Assembly: GCA_016716715.1 (NCBI GenBank) | Contig: JADJVE010000007.1 | Location: forward strand, 124,001-188,000 | Direction of reading: 5' to 3' | Length of the DNA: 64,000 bases | Source of the DNA: Acidobacteriota bacterium | GTDB taxonomy: Bacteria; Acidobacteriota; Thermoanaerobaculia; UBA5066 | Shown here: positions 8,917-16,837 of the stretch, in pieces | Layout: the number at the start of each line of letters is the position of its first letter | Position numbering within the stretch: position 1 is the stretch's first letter | The notes under the pieces: model-generated | Seen by the model: only the letters and a program-made list of their open reading frames with translations | Told to the model about the DNA's origin: nothing | Database searches by the model: none | Program-made: the position numbers and the translations under genes

Positions 8917-9869
8917 TGGCGGACCTCGCGAGGCTGCCGCGTCTCGTCCCCGGCGACACGGTTGGCGTCGCGGCGCTGTCGGGGCCACCGGATCCGGACG
9001 CCCTCGCGGCGGGTGTCCGGGCGCTCGAGGGGTTCGGCTACCGCGTCCGGCTCGCACCGAACGTCCTCTCGAAGGAACCGCTCCTCGGCCTCGCGGGCGC
9101 CGCCGAAGAACGCGCGGCGGGTTATCGCTCGCTACTCGTCGACCCGGGCGTGAAGGCCATCGTCTTCGCGCGCGGCGGCTACGGCGTCGCGTCCGCGCTC
9201 CCGTGCCTCGACCCGGCGGAAGCGGCCGCGCACCCGAAGATCCACTGCGGCTTTTCGGACGTTACCGTCCTCTCCTCCTGGCTCCTGAAGGCGGGCGTGC
9301 CGTCGTTCCACGGGCCCATGGTTGCCGCCGATCTCGCGCGCGGACTCGACCCGCTCTCCGCGTCCTTCTTTCCTTCGATGCTCGAGGGGAGGGGACCCAA
9401 GGAGATTTTCTTGGAAGGTGAAGAGGGGAGAGGCGGCGCGACCGGGAGCAGCGTGCTCGTACCCGGCGCCGCCACGGGGAGGCTCGTCGGAGGCTGTCTC
9501 TCCCTCCTCGCGGCGTCCGTCGGGACGCCTTGGGAATTCGACTACTCCAACGGCCTCCTCTTCTTCGAAGACATCGCCGAGGAGGCCTATCGCATCGACC
9601 GCATGCTCGGGACCCTGATCGATTCCGGCCGATTCGCTAAACTGTCCGGCATCTTGATCGGCACGCTGTCGGCTGTCACGTTTTCGGGCGTCGAAGATTC
9701 CGAGCGGCTTCGCTCGGTCCTCACGGCCCGTCTCGCGCCCCTCGGCATCCCCGTGGCCCTCGGCCTCCCCGCCGGCCACCGCGGCTCCAACGCGACCCTG
9801 CCCGTCGGCGCCCGCGCCGCGTGGGACGGAGCCGGGACGCTCACCTTCCTCGAGGAGATTACGTCTTGA
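8916..9869 (+). CDS. LD-carboxypeptidase / MccF-like S66 peptidase
   Basis: A peptidoglycan-recycling type peptidase that trims the terminal D-Ala from tetrapeptides; the related MccF branch degrades microcin-like compounds. The 317-residue length is normal. The S66 triad is visible: nucleophile Ser in CGFSDVT, Glu in LLFFEDIAEEAY and His in LPAGHRGSNATLP. FARGGYGVASALP is the conserved glycine-rich stretch. ATG 8916 overlaps the previous stop by one base. The segment encoding EIFLEGEEG (from 9401) carries a copy of the dispersed repeat followed by a strong hairpin, and uses rare TTG, GAA and GGT codons there. Confidence 0.85.
   Translation: MADLARLPRLVPGDTVGVAALSGPPDPDALAAGVRALEGFGYRVRLAPNVLSKEPLLGLAGAAEERAAGYRSLLVDPGVKAIVFARGGYGVASALPCLDPAEAAAHPKIHCGFSDVTVLSSWLLKAGVPSFHGPMVAADLARGLDPLSASFFPSMLEGRGPKEIFLEGEEGRGGATGSSVLVPGAATGRLVGGCLSLLAASVGTPWEFDYSNGLLFFEDIAEEAYRIDRMLGTLIDSGRFAKLSGILIGTLSAVTFSGVEDSERLRSVLTARLAPLGIPVALGLPAGHRGSNATLPVGARAAWDGAGTLTFLEEITS
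9401..9473 (+). repeat. Dispersed repeat copy plus GC-rich hairpin inside ldcA-like gene
   Basis: A direct-orientation copy at 9401-9428 reads GATTTTCTTGGAAGGTGAA at its core, then a G-rich run. It is followed by a nested hairpin: GGCGGCGC at 9432-9439 pairs with GCGCCGCC at 9466-9473, and inside it GAGCA at 9446-9450 pairs with TGCTC at 9454-9458. The copy is in frame and encodes FLEGEEG, the same peptide as the recG copy. Confidence 0.7.
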
Positions 9870-10648
9870 AGGTCGTCGTGAAATCGGGCACTCCGAGCGG
9901 CTTCGCGGACTACCTCATGAAGGCCGCGGCCGGGAAGGACGTCTTCTCCGAGGGAGAGGTCGGCACCGAGATGTACGTCATCCAGGCCGGCACCGTCGAG
10001 ATCTACAAGAAGAGCCGCAAGGGCGAGGAGAAGATTCTCGCGACGCTCGAAAAAGGCGACTTCTTCGGCGAGATGTCGATCCTCGAAGACGTCCCGCGAA
10101 CGGCGTCCGCGCGCGCGAAGACCGAGTGCGAGCTCGTCCGGATCAACCAGACGACGTTCGACGAGATGCTGCGCCACAACGCGGAGATCGCCGTGCGGAT
10201 GCTCCGCAAGCTCTCGCGCCGCCTGCGCGAGACGACGAAGCTCCTCGAGCAGTCGACGGGCGTCGCCCCGACGCTCGACCAGTCGTCGTCGGACATCTTC
10301 GCGAAGGAAGCCGACCGGCACGAGATCTTCCGGATCGTGGCGGACGCCGGCGGAGAATTCTTCCTGAACCGCGAGGGGGAGACCACCGTGGGGCGCATCG
10401 ACCCCGTCACGGGGATCCGGCCGGACGTCGACCTCGCGAACCTCGACACGCAGCGCTCCGTCTCCCGCCGCCATTCGAAGATCGTCCACTCCGGAAACGA
10501 CTTCCGCGTCGTCGAGGAGATCGGAACCATGAACGGGACGTTCGTGAACGGCACGCGCATCGTCACGGGCCAGCCGGTGTCGATCAAGGACGGCGACCGG
10601 ATCCGCTTCGGACTCGTGGACCTCACGTTCCGCATCAGCAAGGCGTAG
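9866..10648 (+). CDS. Cyclic-nucleotide-binding domain - FHA domain protein
   Basis: A 260-residue cytoplasmic signalling protein. The start is taken as TTG 9866, which overlaps the LD-carboxypeptidase stop as TTGA; longer versions would run back into that gene. Residues about 10-125 form a cNMP-binding fold, with the phosphate-binding cassette KGDFFGEMSILEDVPRTASA. Residues about 150-258 form an FHA domain, with GRIDPVTG, SVSRRHSKIV and GTMNGTFVNGTRI motifs, which binds phosphothreonine. The pair suggests a protein combining a nucleotide signal with Ser/Thr kinase output. No kinase is adjacent; one lies at 31.4 kb. Confidence 0.85.
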   Translation: MKVVVKSGTPSGFADYLMKAAAGKDVFSEGEVGTEMYVIQAGTVEIYKKSRKGEEKILATLEKGDFFGEMSILEDVPRTASARAKTECELVRINQTTFDEMLRHNAEIAVRMLRKLSRRLRETTKLLEQSTGVAPTLDQSSSDIFAKEADRHEIFRIVADAGGEFFLNREGETTVGRIDPVTGIRPDVDLANLDTQRSVSRRHSKIVHSGNDFRVVEEIGTMNGTFVNGTRIVTGQPVSIKDGDRIRFGLVDLTFRISKA

Positions 10649-10653
10649 GGGTC

Positions 10654-12759
10654 ATTTCCGCTCCTCTTCCGCCCCTCGCGTCGCTGCCCGGAATCGGTCC
10701 CGCGCGCGCGAAGGAGCTGGCCGAGGCGGGCGTCGAGACGGCGCTCGATCTCCTCCTCCACCTCCCGTTCCGGTACGAGGACCGCACGCGCATCGGACCG
10801 ATCTCCGAGCTCGTCGCCGAAGGCCCGGCGACGACCGTCAAGGGAACGATCCTCTCCTCGCGCCTGATCCGGACGCGCCGGAGGGGCTTCACGATCTTCG
10901 AGGCGATCCTCGACGACGGCTCCGGCACGCTGCGCCTCGTCTTCTTCAACCAGCCGTACCTGCAGCGCTGGATGGCGCCGAAGAAGGTCTTCTGGGTTTA
11001 CGGCATCGGCACACAGGCGGCGCGCTATCGACGCGGGCTCGTGATGGAGAACCCTCAAATCGAAGAGTTCTTAGAAGGTGAAGAGGGGAAGGACCCTCTT
11101 TCGGTGGGAAGGGTCGTCCCCATCTACCGAAAGTTGCCCGCGCTGACGCCGCGCTTGAGGCGGACCCTCGTCTTCCACCTTCTAAGAGATTTTGCAGACC
11201 ATCTTCCCGAGCGCCTGCGCGACTCGCGAGAGAGGGAGCAGAGTCTCCCTCCCCTCGGCGAATCCCTGCGCGAGGCCCACTTTCCGGGCAGCGGCGGAGG
11301 GCCCGCGGACGCCGAGGCGTGGACGGAGCGGAAGTCGCCGCACCTGCACCGCCTCGTCTACGAGGAGTTCCTCGAGTTCCAGGTGGGCCTCCAGCGCCGC
11401 CGCGCCGAGCGCGACCGCGTGCCGGCGCCCGTCCTCGCGGCCGACGACGCGATCCGCGCGCGCCTCAAGGAAGCTCTGCCGTTCTCGCTGACGGCCGCGC
11501 AGAAACGCGTGATCCGCGAGATCGGCGAGGATTTCCGCGCGGGCCGGCCCATGCGGCGCCTGCTGCAGGGCGACGTCGGGAGCGGCAAGACGATCGTCGC
11601 CGTCCTCTCGGCCATTCTCGCGGCCGAGTGCGGCCGCCAGACCGCCCTCATGGCGCCGACCGAGATCCTCGCCGAGCAGCACTTCACGACCATCTTCCGG
11701 ATCTTCGGCAAGACGCGCTTCCGCGCCGAGCTCCTGACGGGGCGCGTGAAAGGCAAGGCGCGGGCGCAGGTCCTCGACGCGCTGGCCGGCGGGCGCATCG
11801 ACATGCTGGTGGGGACGCACGCGCTCCTCGAAGACCCCGTCGAGTTTCTGCGCCTCGGACTGATCGTGATCGACGAGCAGCACCGCTTCGGCGTGGCCCA
11901 GCGGACCGCCCTTGCGGCGAAGGCCGATCCCTCGGGCGCGCGCCCCCACCTCCTCGTCATGTCCGCCACGCCCATCCCGCGCTCGCTCGCCCTGACGCTC
12001 TACGGCGACCTCGACGTCTCGACGCTGGACGAGAAGCCGCCGGGCCGCACCGCGGTCACGACGCGCGTCCTGCCCGAGAGCGACCGCGCCACGGCGTTCC
12101 GCGAGATCGAGGGCGAGATCCGCGCCGGCGGCCAGGCGTACGTCGTCGTCCCGCTCATCGAGGAGTCCGACACGATCGACGCCCGGGCGGTCGAGAAGCA
12201 CGCCGGGGAGATCCGAAAGGCCCTGCCGGGCCGCCGCGTCGGCGTCCTCCACGGGCGCATCCCTCCTGACGAACGCGAGAGGACGATGGGGGAGTTCGCG
12301 GCGGGGAAGCTGGACGTCCTCGCGGCCACGACCGTCATCGAGGTGGGCGTCGACGTGCCGAACGCGTCGTACATGCTGGTCGAGAACGCGGAGCGCTTCG
12401 GCCTCGCGCAGCTCCACCAGTTGCGCGGCCGTGTCGGCCGCGGCCGGCGCACGTCGCGCTGCGTCCTCCTCTTCGGTCCGAAGACCTCGCCCGAGTCGCG
12501 GGAGCGCCTCGGCGTCCTCGAAAAGACGGACGACGGATTCGTCGTGGCCGAAGAAGATCTGAAACGCCGGGGCCCCGGCGACGCGCTCGGAACCCGCCAG
12601 AGCGGCGTCCCGATGTTCCGCATCGGGGACCTCGTCCGCGACGTCCGCTGGATGAGGGACGCGAAGGAAGAGGCGATGCGGCTCATCGCCGAAGGGCGCG
12701 ACGCCGCTTTCCGCGAGCCGCTCTTCCTCCGGCCGGGGACCGGCGCGGCGGGCGACTGA
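10654..12759 (+). CDS. recG: ATP-dependent DNA helicase RecG
   Basis: A branch-migrating helicase that remodels stalled forks and Holliday junctions. It has an N-terminal wedge/OB domain (LASLPGIGPARAKELAEAG and LPFRYEDRTRIG), Walker A GDVGSGKT, IVIDEQHRFGVAQR for motif II, SATPIPRSLALT for motif III and QLHQLRGRVGRG for motif VI. The frame runs upstream through the FHA gene, but the RecG homology begins just after the FHA stop and no ATG, GTG or TTG lies there. ATT 10654 is proposed as the start, giving 701 residues, normal for RecG. Codons 11061-11195 carry an inverted pair of the dispersed repeat without disturbing the alignment of conserved segments. Confidence 0.93.
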   Translation: MSAPLPPLASLPGIGPARAKELAEAGVETALDLLLHLPFRYEDRTRIGPISELVAEGPATTVKGTILSSRLIRTRRRGFTIFEAILDDGSGTLRLVFFNQPYLQRWMAPKKVFWVYGIGTQAARYRRGLVMENPQIEEFLEGEEGKDPLSVGRVVPIYRKLPALTPRLRRTLVFHLLRDFADHLPERLRDSREREQSLPPLGESLREAHFPGSGGGPADAEAWTERKSPHLHRLVYEEFLEFQVGLQRRRAERDRVPAPVLAADDAIRARLKEALPFSLTAAQKRVIREIGEDFRAGRPMRRLLQGDVGSGKTIVAVLSAILAAECGRQTALMAPTEILAEQHFTTIFRIFGKTRFRAELLTGRVKGKARAQVLDALAGGRIDMLVGTHALLEDPVEFLRLGLIVIDEQHRFGVAQRTALAAKADPSGARPHLLVMSATPIPRSLALTLYGDLDVSTLDEKPPGRTAVTTRVLPESDRATAFREIEGEIRAGGQAYVVVPLIEESDTIDARAVEKHAGEIRKALPGRRVGVLHGRIPPDERERTMGEFAAGKLDVLAATTVIEVGVDVPNASYMLVENAERFGLAQLHQLRGRVGRGRRTSRCVLLFGPKTSPESRERLGVLEKTDDGFVVAEEDLKRRGPGDALGTRQSGVPMFRIGDLVRDVRWMRDAKEEAMRLIAEGRDAAFREPLFLRPGTGAAGD
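11061..11195. repeat. Inverted pair of dispersed repeat inside recG
   Basis: The direct copy at 11061-11088 contains GTTCTTAGAAGGTGAA; the reverse copy at 11171-11195 contains CCACCTTCTAAGAGAT. The arms can pair over TTAGAAGGTG. Directly after the left copy, AAGAGGG at 11081-11087 and CCCTCTT at 11094-11100 form a 7-bp stem. The left copy encodes EFLEGEEG, the right one FHLLRDFA; both fit RecG without any insertion. Confidence 0.7.
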
Positions 12760-12776
12760 GACCTCGCGATCCGGGT

Positions 12777-12782
12777 TAACAT
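12777..12782 (+). promoter_or_regulatory. Possible -10 element upstream of the site-2 protease operon
   Basis: TAACAT lies in the 65-base gap after recG, 43 bases before the GTG start. No clear -35 is present. The same hexamer occurs upstream of rpsA and metK. Confidence 0.35.
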
Positions 12783-12824
12783 CCGCGCCCGCGCGGCCCC
12801 CGATGCGCCGCGCTCAAAGGCGCC

Positions 12825-13466
12825 GTGGACCCTCAAAAGATTCTCGAAATCGTCATCCAGGTCGTCGTCCTTCTGTTCGCCGTCTCGTTCCACGAGTCGG
12901 CCCACGGCTTCGTCGCGATGAAGTGCGGCGACAACACGGCCCGCGACCTCGGCCGCATCACGATGAACCCGATCAAGCACCTCGACCCGATCGGCAGCCT
13001 TCTGTTTCCGGCGATGCTCGCGTTCTCCGGCCTGCCGGTGTTCGGCTGGGCCAAGCCCGTCCCCGTTTCCCTGCGCGGCGTCCCGAACCCGCGGCGGGCC
13101 AACCTCCTCGTCTCGGCGGCGGGCCCGCTCTCGAATCTCCTTCTCGCCCTCGCGTTCGCCGGGGCGTTTTCGCTCATCAAAGACGTTTCGATTCCTTCGA
13201 AAGCGAGTCCGCTCTACCCGCTCTCGCTCATCTTCGGCCTCTCGGTTCTCGTGAACGTCTCCCTCGCGATTTTCAATCTGCTCCCGATTCCGCCGTTGGA
13301 CGGCTTCGGCGTCGTCGAGAGCCTCGCACCGCCGGCCGCGATTCCCGCCGTCATCTGGCTGCGCCGCTTCGGTTTCATCATCCTCGTCGTGATGATGTTC
13401 ACGGGCGTGCTCGGCTTCATCATGCGACCGGTGCAGGACCTCGTGATCGGCTGGCTGAGGTCCTGA
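12825..13466 (+). CDS. Site-2 protease family (M50) membrane metalloprotease
   Basis: A 213-residue integral membrane zinc protease of the short M50 class. The HExxH zinc motif appears as SFHESAHGFVA near residue 23, and the third ligand region as NLLPIPPLDGFGVV near 150; four to six hydrophobic segments surround them. It starts at GTG 12825, and its stop shares one base with the trpS ATG. This short class commonly sits next to trpS and scpA in bacterial genomes. The substrate is unknown; no PDZ domain is present, so it is not a classical RseP. Confidence 0.85.
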   Translation: MDPQKILEIVIQVVVLLFAVSFHESAHGFVAMKCGDNTARDLGRITMNPIKHLDPIGSLLFPAMLAFSGLPVFGWAKPVPVSLRGVPNPRRANLLVSAAGPLSNLLLALAFAGAFSLIKDVSIPSKASPLYPLSLIFGLSVLVNVSLAIFNLLPIPPLDGFGVVESLAPPAAIPAVIWLRRFGFIILVVMMFTGVLGFIMRPVQDLVIGWLRS

Positions 13467-14461
13467 TGTCCGAGCCTTCTCAGAAGATCGTTCTTTCGGG
13501 GCTGCGCCCGACGGGCCGCGTCCACCTCGGCAACTACTGGGGCGCGGTGAAGAACTGGGTGGACCTGCAGTCGACCTACGCCTGCCGGTACTTCGTGGCC
13601 GACCTCCATGCGCTCACGACGGACTACGCCGACACCTCCGCGATCCGCGAGGCTTCGGTCGAGGCCGTGACGGACTGGCTCTCCGTGGGCCTCGACCCCG
13701 AGAAGAGCGTCATCTTCGTCCAGTCGCGCGTGCCGCAGACCGCCGAGCTTGCGCTCGTCTTCGGGATGATCACGCCGCTCGGCTGGCTCGAGCGCGTGCC
13801 GACGTACAAGGAGCAGATCGAGCAGCTGCGCGAGCGGGACCTCGGGACGTTCGGTTTCCTCGGCTACCCGGTTCTCATGACCGCCGACATCGCGCTTTAC
13901 CTCGCGCACTACGTCCCGGTCGGCAAGGACCAGGAGAGCCACCTCGAGATCTGCCGCGAGATCGTGCGGCGCTTCAACGGCTTCTACGGGGACGTCTTCC
14001 CCGAGCCGAAGGCGCTGTTCACGGCGACGCCGAAGGTGCCCGGGCTCGACGGCCGGAAGATGTCCAAGAGCTACAACAACACGCTCGCGCTGTCGGACTC
14101 GGCCGAGGACGTGGCGAAGAAGGTCATGGGAATGGTCACGGACCCGAACCGGGCGCGCCGCTCGGACCCCGGCGACCCGGACGTTTGCAACCTGTACCCG
14201 TTCCACGTGCTGTATTCGCCTACGGAAGAGCAGAAGGTCGTCGCCGAGGAGTGCCGTGCGGCCACGCGCGGCTGCGTGGACTGCAAGAAGCACCTCATCC
14301 GCAACATGAACGCGGCGCTCGAGCCCATTCGCCAGAAGCGCGCGGAGATCGTGGCGAAAAAGGACTACGTGAAGGACGTCCTCGAGGACGGAAATACCAG
14401 AGCCCGAGCGATTGCCTCAGAGACGATGGAGAAGGTCTCGAACGCAATGGGGCTGCTGTAG
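13466..14461 (+). CDS. trpS: Tryptophanyl-tRNA synthetase
   Basis: Charges tRNA-Trp with tryptophan using ATP. This 331-residue class I synthetase carries the HIGH-like motif in GRVHLGNYWG near residue 20 and KMSKS in LDGRKMSKSYNNT near residue 197, with Rossmann-fold landmarks YFVADLHALT and PVGKDQESHLE. The start is ATG 13466, overlapping the protease stop; the stop overlaps the scpA GTG by one base. There is nothing unusual in length. Confidence 0.97.
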   Translation: MSEPSQKIVLSGLRPTGRVHLGNYWGAVKNWVDLQSTYACRYFVADLHALTTDYADTSAIREASVEAVTDWLSVGLDPEKSVIFVQSRVPQTAELALVFGMITPLGWLERVPTYKEQIEQLRERDLGTFGFLGYPVLMTADIALYLAHYVPVGKDQESHLEICREIVRRFNGFYGDVFPEPKALFTATPKVPGLDGRKMSKSYNNTLALSDSAEDVAKKVMGMVTDPNRARRSDPGDPDVCNLYPFHVLYSPTEEQKVVAEECRAATRGCVDCKKHLIRNMNAALEPIRQKRAEIVAKKDYVKDVLEDGNTRARAIASETMEKVSNAMGLL

Positions 14462-15270
14462 TGGCCGAGTTCCGGATCCCCGTCCCCGCGGGCGCGGACC
14501 TCATGCAGCCGTACCCGGTGAAGGTGCCCCAGTTCGAGGGCCCGCTGGACCTGCTGCTCCACCTCATCCGCAAGAACGAGGTCGATCTCCGCAACATCCC
14601 GGTCGCGGACATCTGCCGCCAGTACCACGAGTACCTCGTCCTCATGCAGGAGCTGGACCTCGAGGTCGCGGCCGAGTTCCTCTACGTCGAGGCGCTCCTC
14701 GTCCACGTGAAGTCGCAGATGGTGCTTCCGCGCGCGGTCCTGCCGGACGGCACGCCGCAGGAAGACCCGCGCGACGAGCTCGTGCGGCGCCTCATCGAAT
14801 ACCGCAAGTACAAGGGCGTCGCCGAGACGCTCCACGAGATGGAGGCGCTGCGCCTCGGTCTCTGGAGCCGCCCGCCCGCGAAGCTCGAGGCGTCGGAGGC
14901 CGAAGCCGAGGAAACGGATCTCTCCGAGGTGTCGCTCTTCGACCTCCTCACGTTCTTCAAGGGTGCGCTCGACCGCTACCGCTCGGCGCATCCGCCCTCC
15001 ATGGAGATCGCGCACCAGAAGTACTCGATCAAGGAGAAGATGGAAGACATGCTCGCGCGCGTGCGAAGCGGCAGCGGCCCCGTGCCGCTGTCGGACGTTT
15101 TCAAGGGCCTCGCGGGCCGCGCCGAGGCGATCGCCGTCTTTCTCGCCGTCCTCGAGCTCCTCCGCCTGCGCGTCGTCCGCGCCCGGCAGGAGGCCGAGTT
15201 CAGCGACATCCTCCTCGAGTCGACCGGCGAGGACGTGACGCTCGAGGGCTACGAGGAGTCGTACCGATGA
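14461..15270 (+). CDS. scpA: Segregation and condensation protein A (kleisin)
   Basis: The kleisin subunit that bridges SMC heads and recruits ScpB for chromosome compaction. The 269-residue product has the signature FEGPLDLLLHLIRKNEVD near residue 25, then AAEFLYVEALLVHVKSQM, and a C-terminal winged-helix region (AEAIAVFLAVLELLRLRVVR). The GTG start overlaps the trpS stop by one base, and ATGA couples it to scpB. This trpS-scpA-scpB-rluB order is common. Confidence 0.95.
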   Translation: MAEFRIPVPAGADLMQPYPVKVPQFEGPLDLLLHLIRKNEVDLRNIPVADICRQYHEYLVLMQELDLEVAAEFLYVEALLVHVKSQMVLPRAVLPDGTPQEDPRDELVRRLIEYRKYKGVAETLHEMEALRLGLWSRPPAKLEASEAEAEETDLSEVSLFDLLTFFKGALDRYRSAHPPSMEIAHQKYSIKEKMEDMLARVRSGSGPVPLSDVFKGLAGRAEAIAVFLAVLELLRLRVVRARQEAEFSDILLESTGEDVTLEGYEESYR

Positions 15271-16079
15271 CCGACGACGTCCAGGTCCCCGAGGCGCCGG
15301 CGACTCCGGCTCCGTCCGCGCCTCCGGCCCACGTGGCGCTCGTGGAAGCGCTCCTCTTCGCGTCGGGCAAGCCGGCGAGCGTCGAGCGCCTCGTCGAGGC
15401 CTCCGAGCTGACTCCCCCCGAAGTGGAGGCCGCGCTCGAGGTTCTCGAACGGGCCCTCGAGGCCGACGCGCGCGGCGTCCGGCTGGACCGCGTCGCGGGC
15501 GGGGCGCGCCTCGTTTCGCGCAACGAATTCGACGTTCCCGTGCGCAAGCTCCTCGGGCTCGAAGGCAAGAACAAGCTCTCGATGGCGAGCCTCGAGACGC
15601 TCTCGATCATCGCGTACCGCCAGCCCGTCACGGCGCCCGAGATCGCCGAGCTGCGCGGGGTGAACTCGGCGTCCTCGCTCCGGACGCTGCTCGACAAGAA
15701 GCTCATCACGACGGCCGGCCGCAAGGAAGTCGTCGGGACGCCGTTCCTCTACAAGACGACGAAGGAGTTCCTCGTCCACTTCGGCCTCGACGACGTCAAG
15801 GACCTCCCGAAGCCGGAAGACCTCGACGCGCTCTACGGCGTCGAGACGACCTCGACGCGCTGTTTCGGCGCCGAGACGAAAAAAGAAAAGAGGAAGATTC
15901 TTCGAATGGTTAATCCCGAGGACCGACGCCCCGAAGCCGGAGGCGCCCGGAGCATCCTTCAAAGGAATCGTCTCTTCGGACTCTTCCCATGCCCGCTGAG
16001 CGTCTCCAGAAGCTCCTGTCCGCCGCCGGCATCTCCTCGCGGCGCGAGGCGGAGAAGATCATCCTCGAGGGCCGGGTGA
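15267..16079 (+). CDS. scpB: Segregation and condensation protein B with repeat-derived C-terminal extension
   Basis: A partner of ScpA in the SMC complex. Two winged-helix domains are clear (ALVEALLFASGKPASVERLV and LETLSIIAYRQPVTAPEIAE; LLDKKLITTAGRKEVVGTP), ending in the usual GLDDVKDLPKPEDL near residue 190. The normal end of ScpB should come shortly after, near base 15845. Here the frame continues about 75 more codons through an inverted pair of the dispersed repeat, then 91 bases into rluB in another frame, giving an Arg/Ser-rich tail. The conserved core is secure; the extension looks like stop-codon loss caused by the repeat. Confidence 0.9.
   Translation: MTDDVQVPEAPATPAPSAPPAHVALVEALLFASGKPASVERLVEASELTPPEVEAALEVLERALEADARGVRLDRVAGGARLVSRNEFDVPVRKLLGLEGKNKLSMASLETLSIIAYRQPVTAPEIAELRGVNSASSLRTLLDKKLITTAGRKEVVGTPFLYKTTKEFLVHFGLDDVKDLPKPEDLDALYGVETTSTRCFGAETKKEKRKILRMVNPEDRRPEAGGARSILQRNRLFGLFPCPLSVSRSSCPPPASPRGARRRRSSSRAG
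15890..15979. repeat. Inverted pair of dispersed repeat at the scpB-rluB junction
   Basis: The direct copy 15890-15916 reads GGAAGATTCTTCGAATGGTT in its core. The reverse copy 15953-15979 reads CATCCTTCAAAGGAATCG. The interval is about 36 bases and GC-rich. The pair lies at the end of the recognisable ScpB homology and ends 9 bases before the rluB start codon. Confidence 0.65.
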
Positions 16080-16837
16080 CCGTGAACGGCCACAAGGTCA
16101 CCGAGCTCGGCGTGAAAGCCGACCCCGCGAAGGACCACGTCAAGGTGGACGGGAAGCTGCTCCGCATCGCGGTCGTGCGGCGTTACGTCCTCATGAACAA
16201 GCCGAAGGGCCTCATCGTGACGCGCGACGATCCGGGCGGCATCCCGACGGTGTTCGAGCTTCTGAAAGGGCGCGTCGGCGAGCGCGTCGTGGCCGTCGGC
16301 CGCCTCGACGTCGAGTCCGAGGGCCTTCTCCTCCTCACGGACGACGGCCCGCTCGTCCACAAGCTCACGCACCCCTCGGGCGGCTGCCGCAAGGAGTACG
16401 AGGTCAAGGTCTCCGGCGTCCCGTCGCCCGCGCAGCTCGAGCGCCTGCGGCGCGGCGTGCACCTCCCGGACGGCGTGAAGACGGCCCCCGCCGACATCTC
16501 GCTCAGCGAGACGACTCCGGAGAAGAACGGTGTCGGCGGCAACGCGTGGCTCAAGGTGATCCTCGGCGAAGGGCGCTCGCGCCAGATCCGCCGCATGTTC
16601 GACCTCGTCGGCCACCCGGTCACGAAGCTGCGCCGGGTCGCGATCGGACCGATCCGCGACCCGAAGCTCCCGCCCGGCGCCTTCCGCGACCTCGCGCCCG
16701 AGGAAGTCGCGGCGCTCAAGGCGATCCGCCCCGCGCCGCCGAAAGGCACGCGGCCGGCCCCGGCCTTCGCGCGCCCGGTCCGCCCCGGCGCAAAGAGCGA
16801 CAAGCCGGTCGCGAAGAAGAAATGGCCCGCCCGCTGA
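15989..16837 (+). CDS. rluB: RluB/RsuA-family pseudouridine synthase
   Basis: Isomerises a uridine in ribosomal RNA, by family most likely 23S position 2605. It has an N-terminal S4 RNA-binding domain (ERLQKLLSAAGISSRREAEK), then the synthase core with catalytic Asp in AVGRLDVESEGLLLL near residue 109, followed by the conserved RKEYEVKV and GRSRQIRRMFDLVGHPV segments. The C-terminus is a Pro/Ala/Lys-rich tail. The length of 282 residues is slightly long because of that tail. No Shine-Dalgarno is visible, and the start is embedded in the scpB tail. RsuA or RluF specificity cannot be excluded. Confidence 0.88.
   Translation: MPAERLQKLLSAAGISSRREAEKIILEGRVTVNGHKVTELGVKADPAKDHVKVDGKLLRIAVVRRYVLMNKPKGLIVTRDDPGGIPTVFELLKGRVGERVVAVGRLDVESEGLLLLTDDGPLVHKLTHPSGGCRKEYEVKVSGVPSPAQLERLRRGVHLPDGVKTAPADISLSETTPEKNGVGGNAWLKVILGEGRSRQIRRMFDLVGHPVTKLRRVAIGPIRDPKLPPGAFRDLAPEEVAALKAIRPAPPKGTRPAPAFARPVRPGAKSDKPVAKKKWPAR

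Noticed and set aside
13176..13205. TTTCGATTCCTTCGAAAG in the site-2 protease gene, similar to a repeat copy
   Set aside because: Too degenerate to count; several core positions and the G-run are missing.
14198..14215. GTTCCACGTG, resembling half of a parS site
   Set aside because: Only one half matches, it lies in conserved trpS codons, and the second half is absent. No full parS was found.
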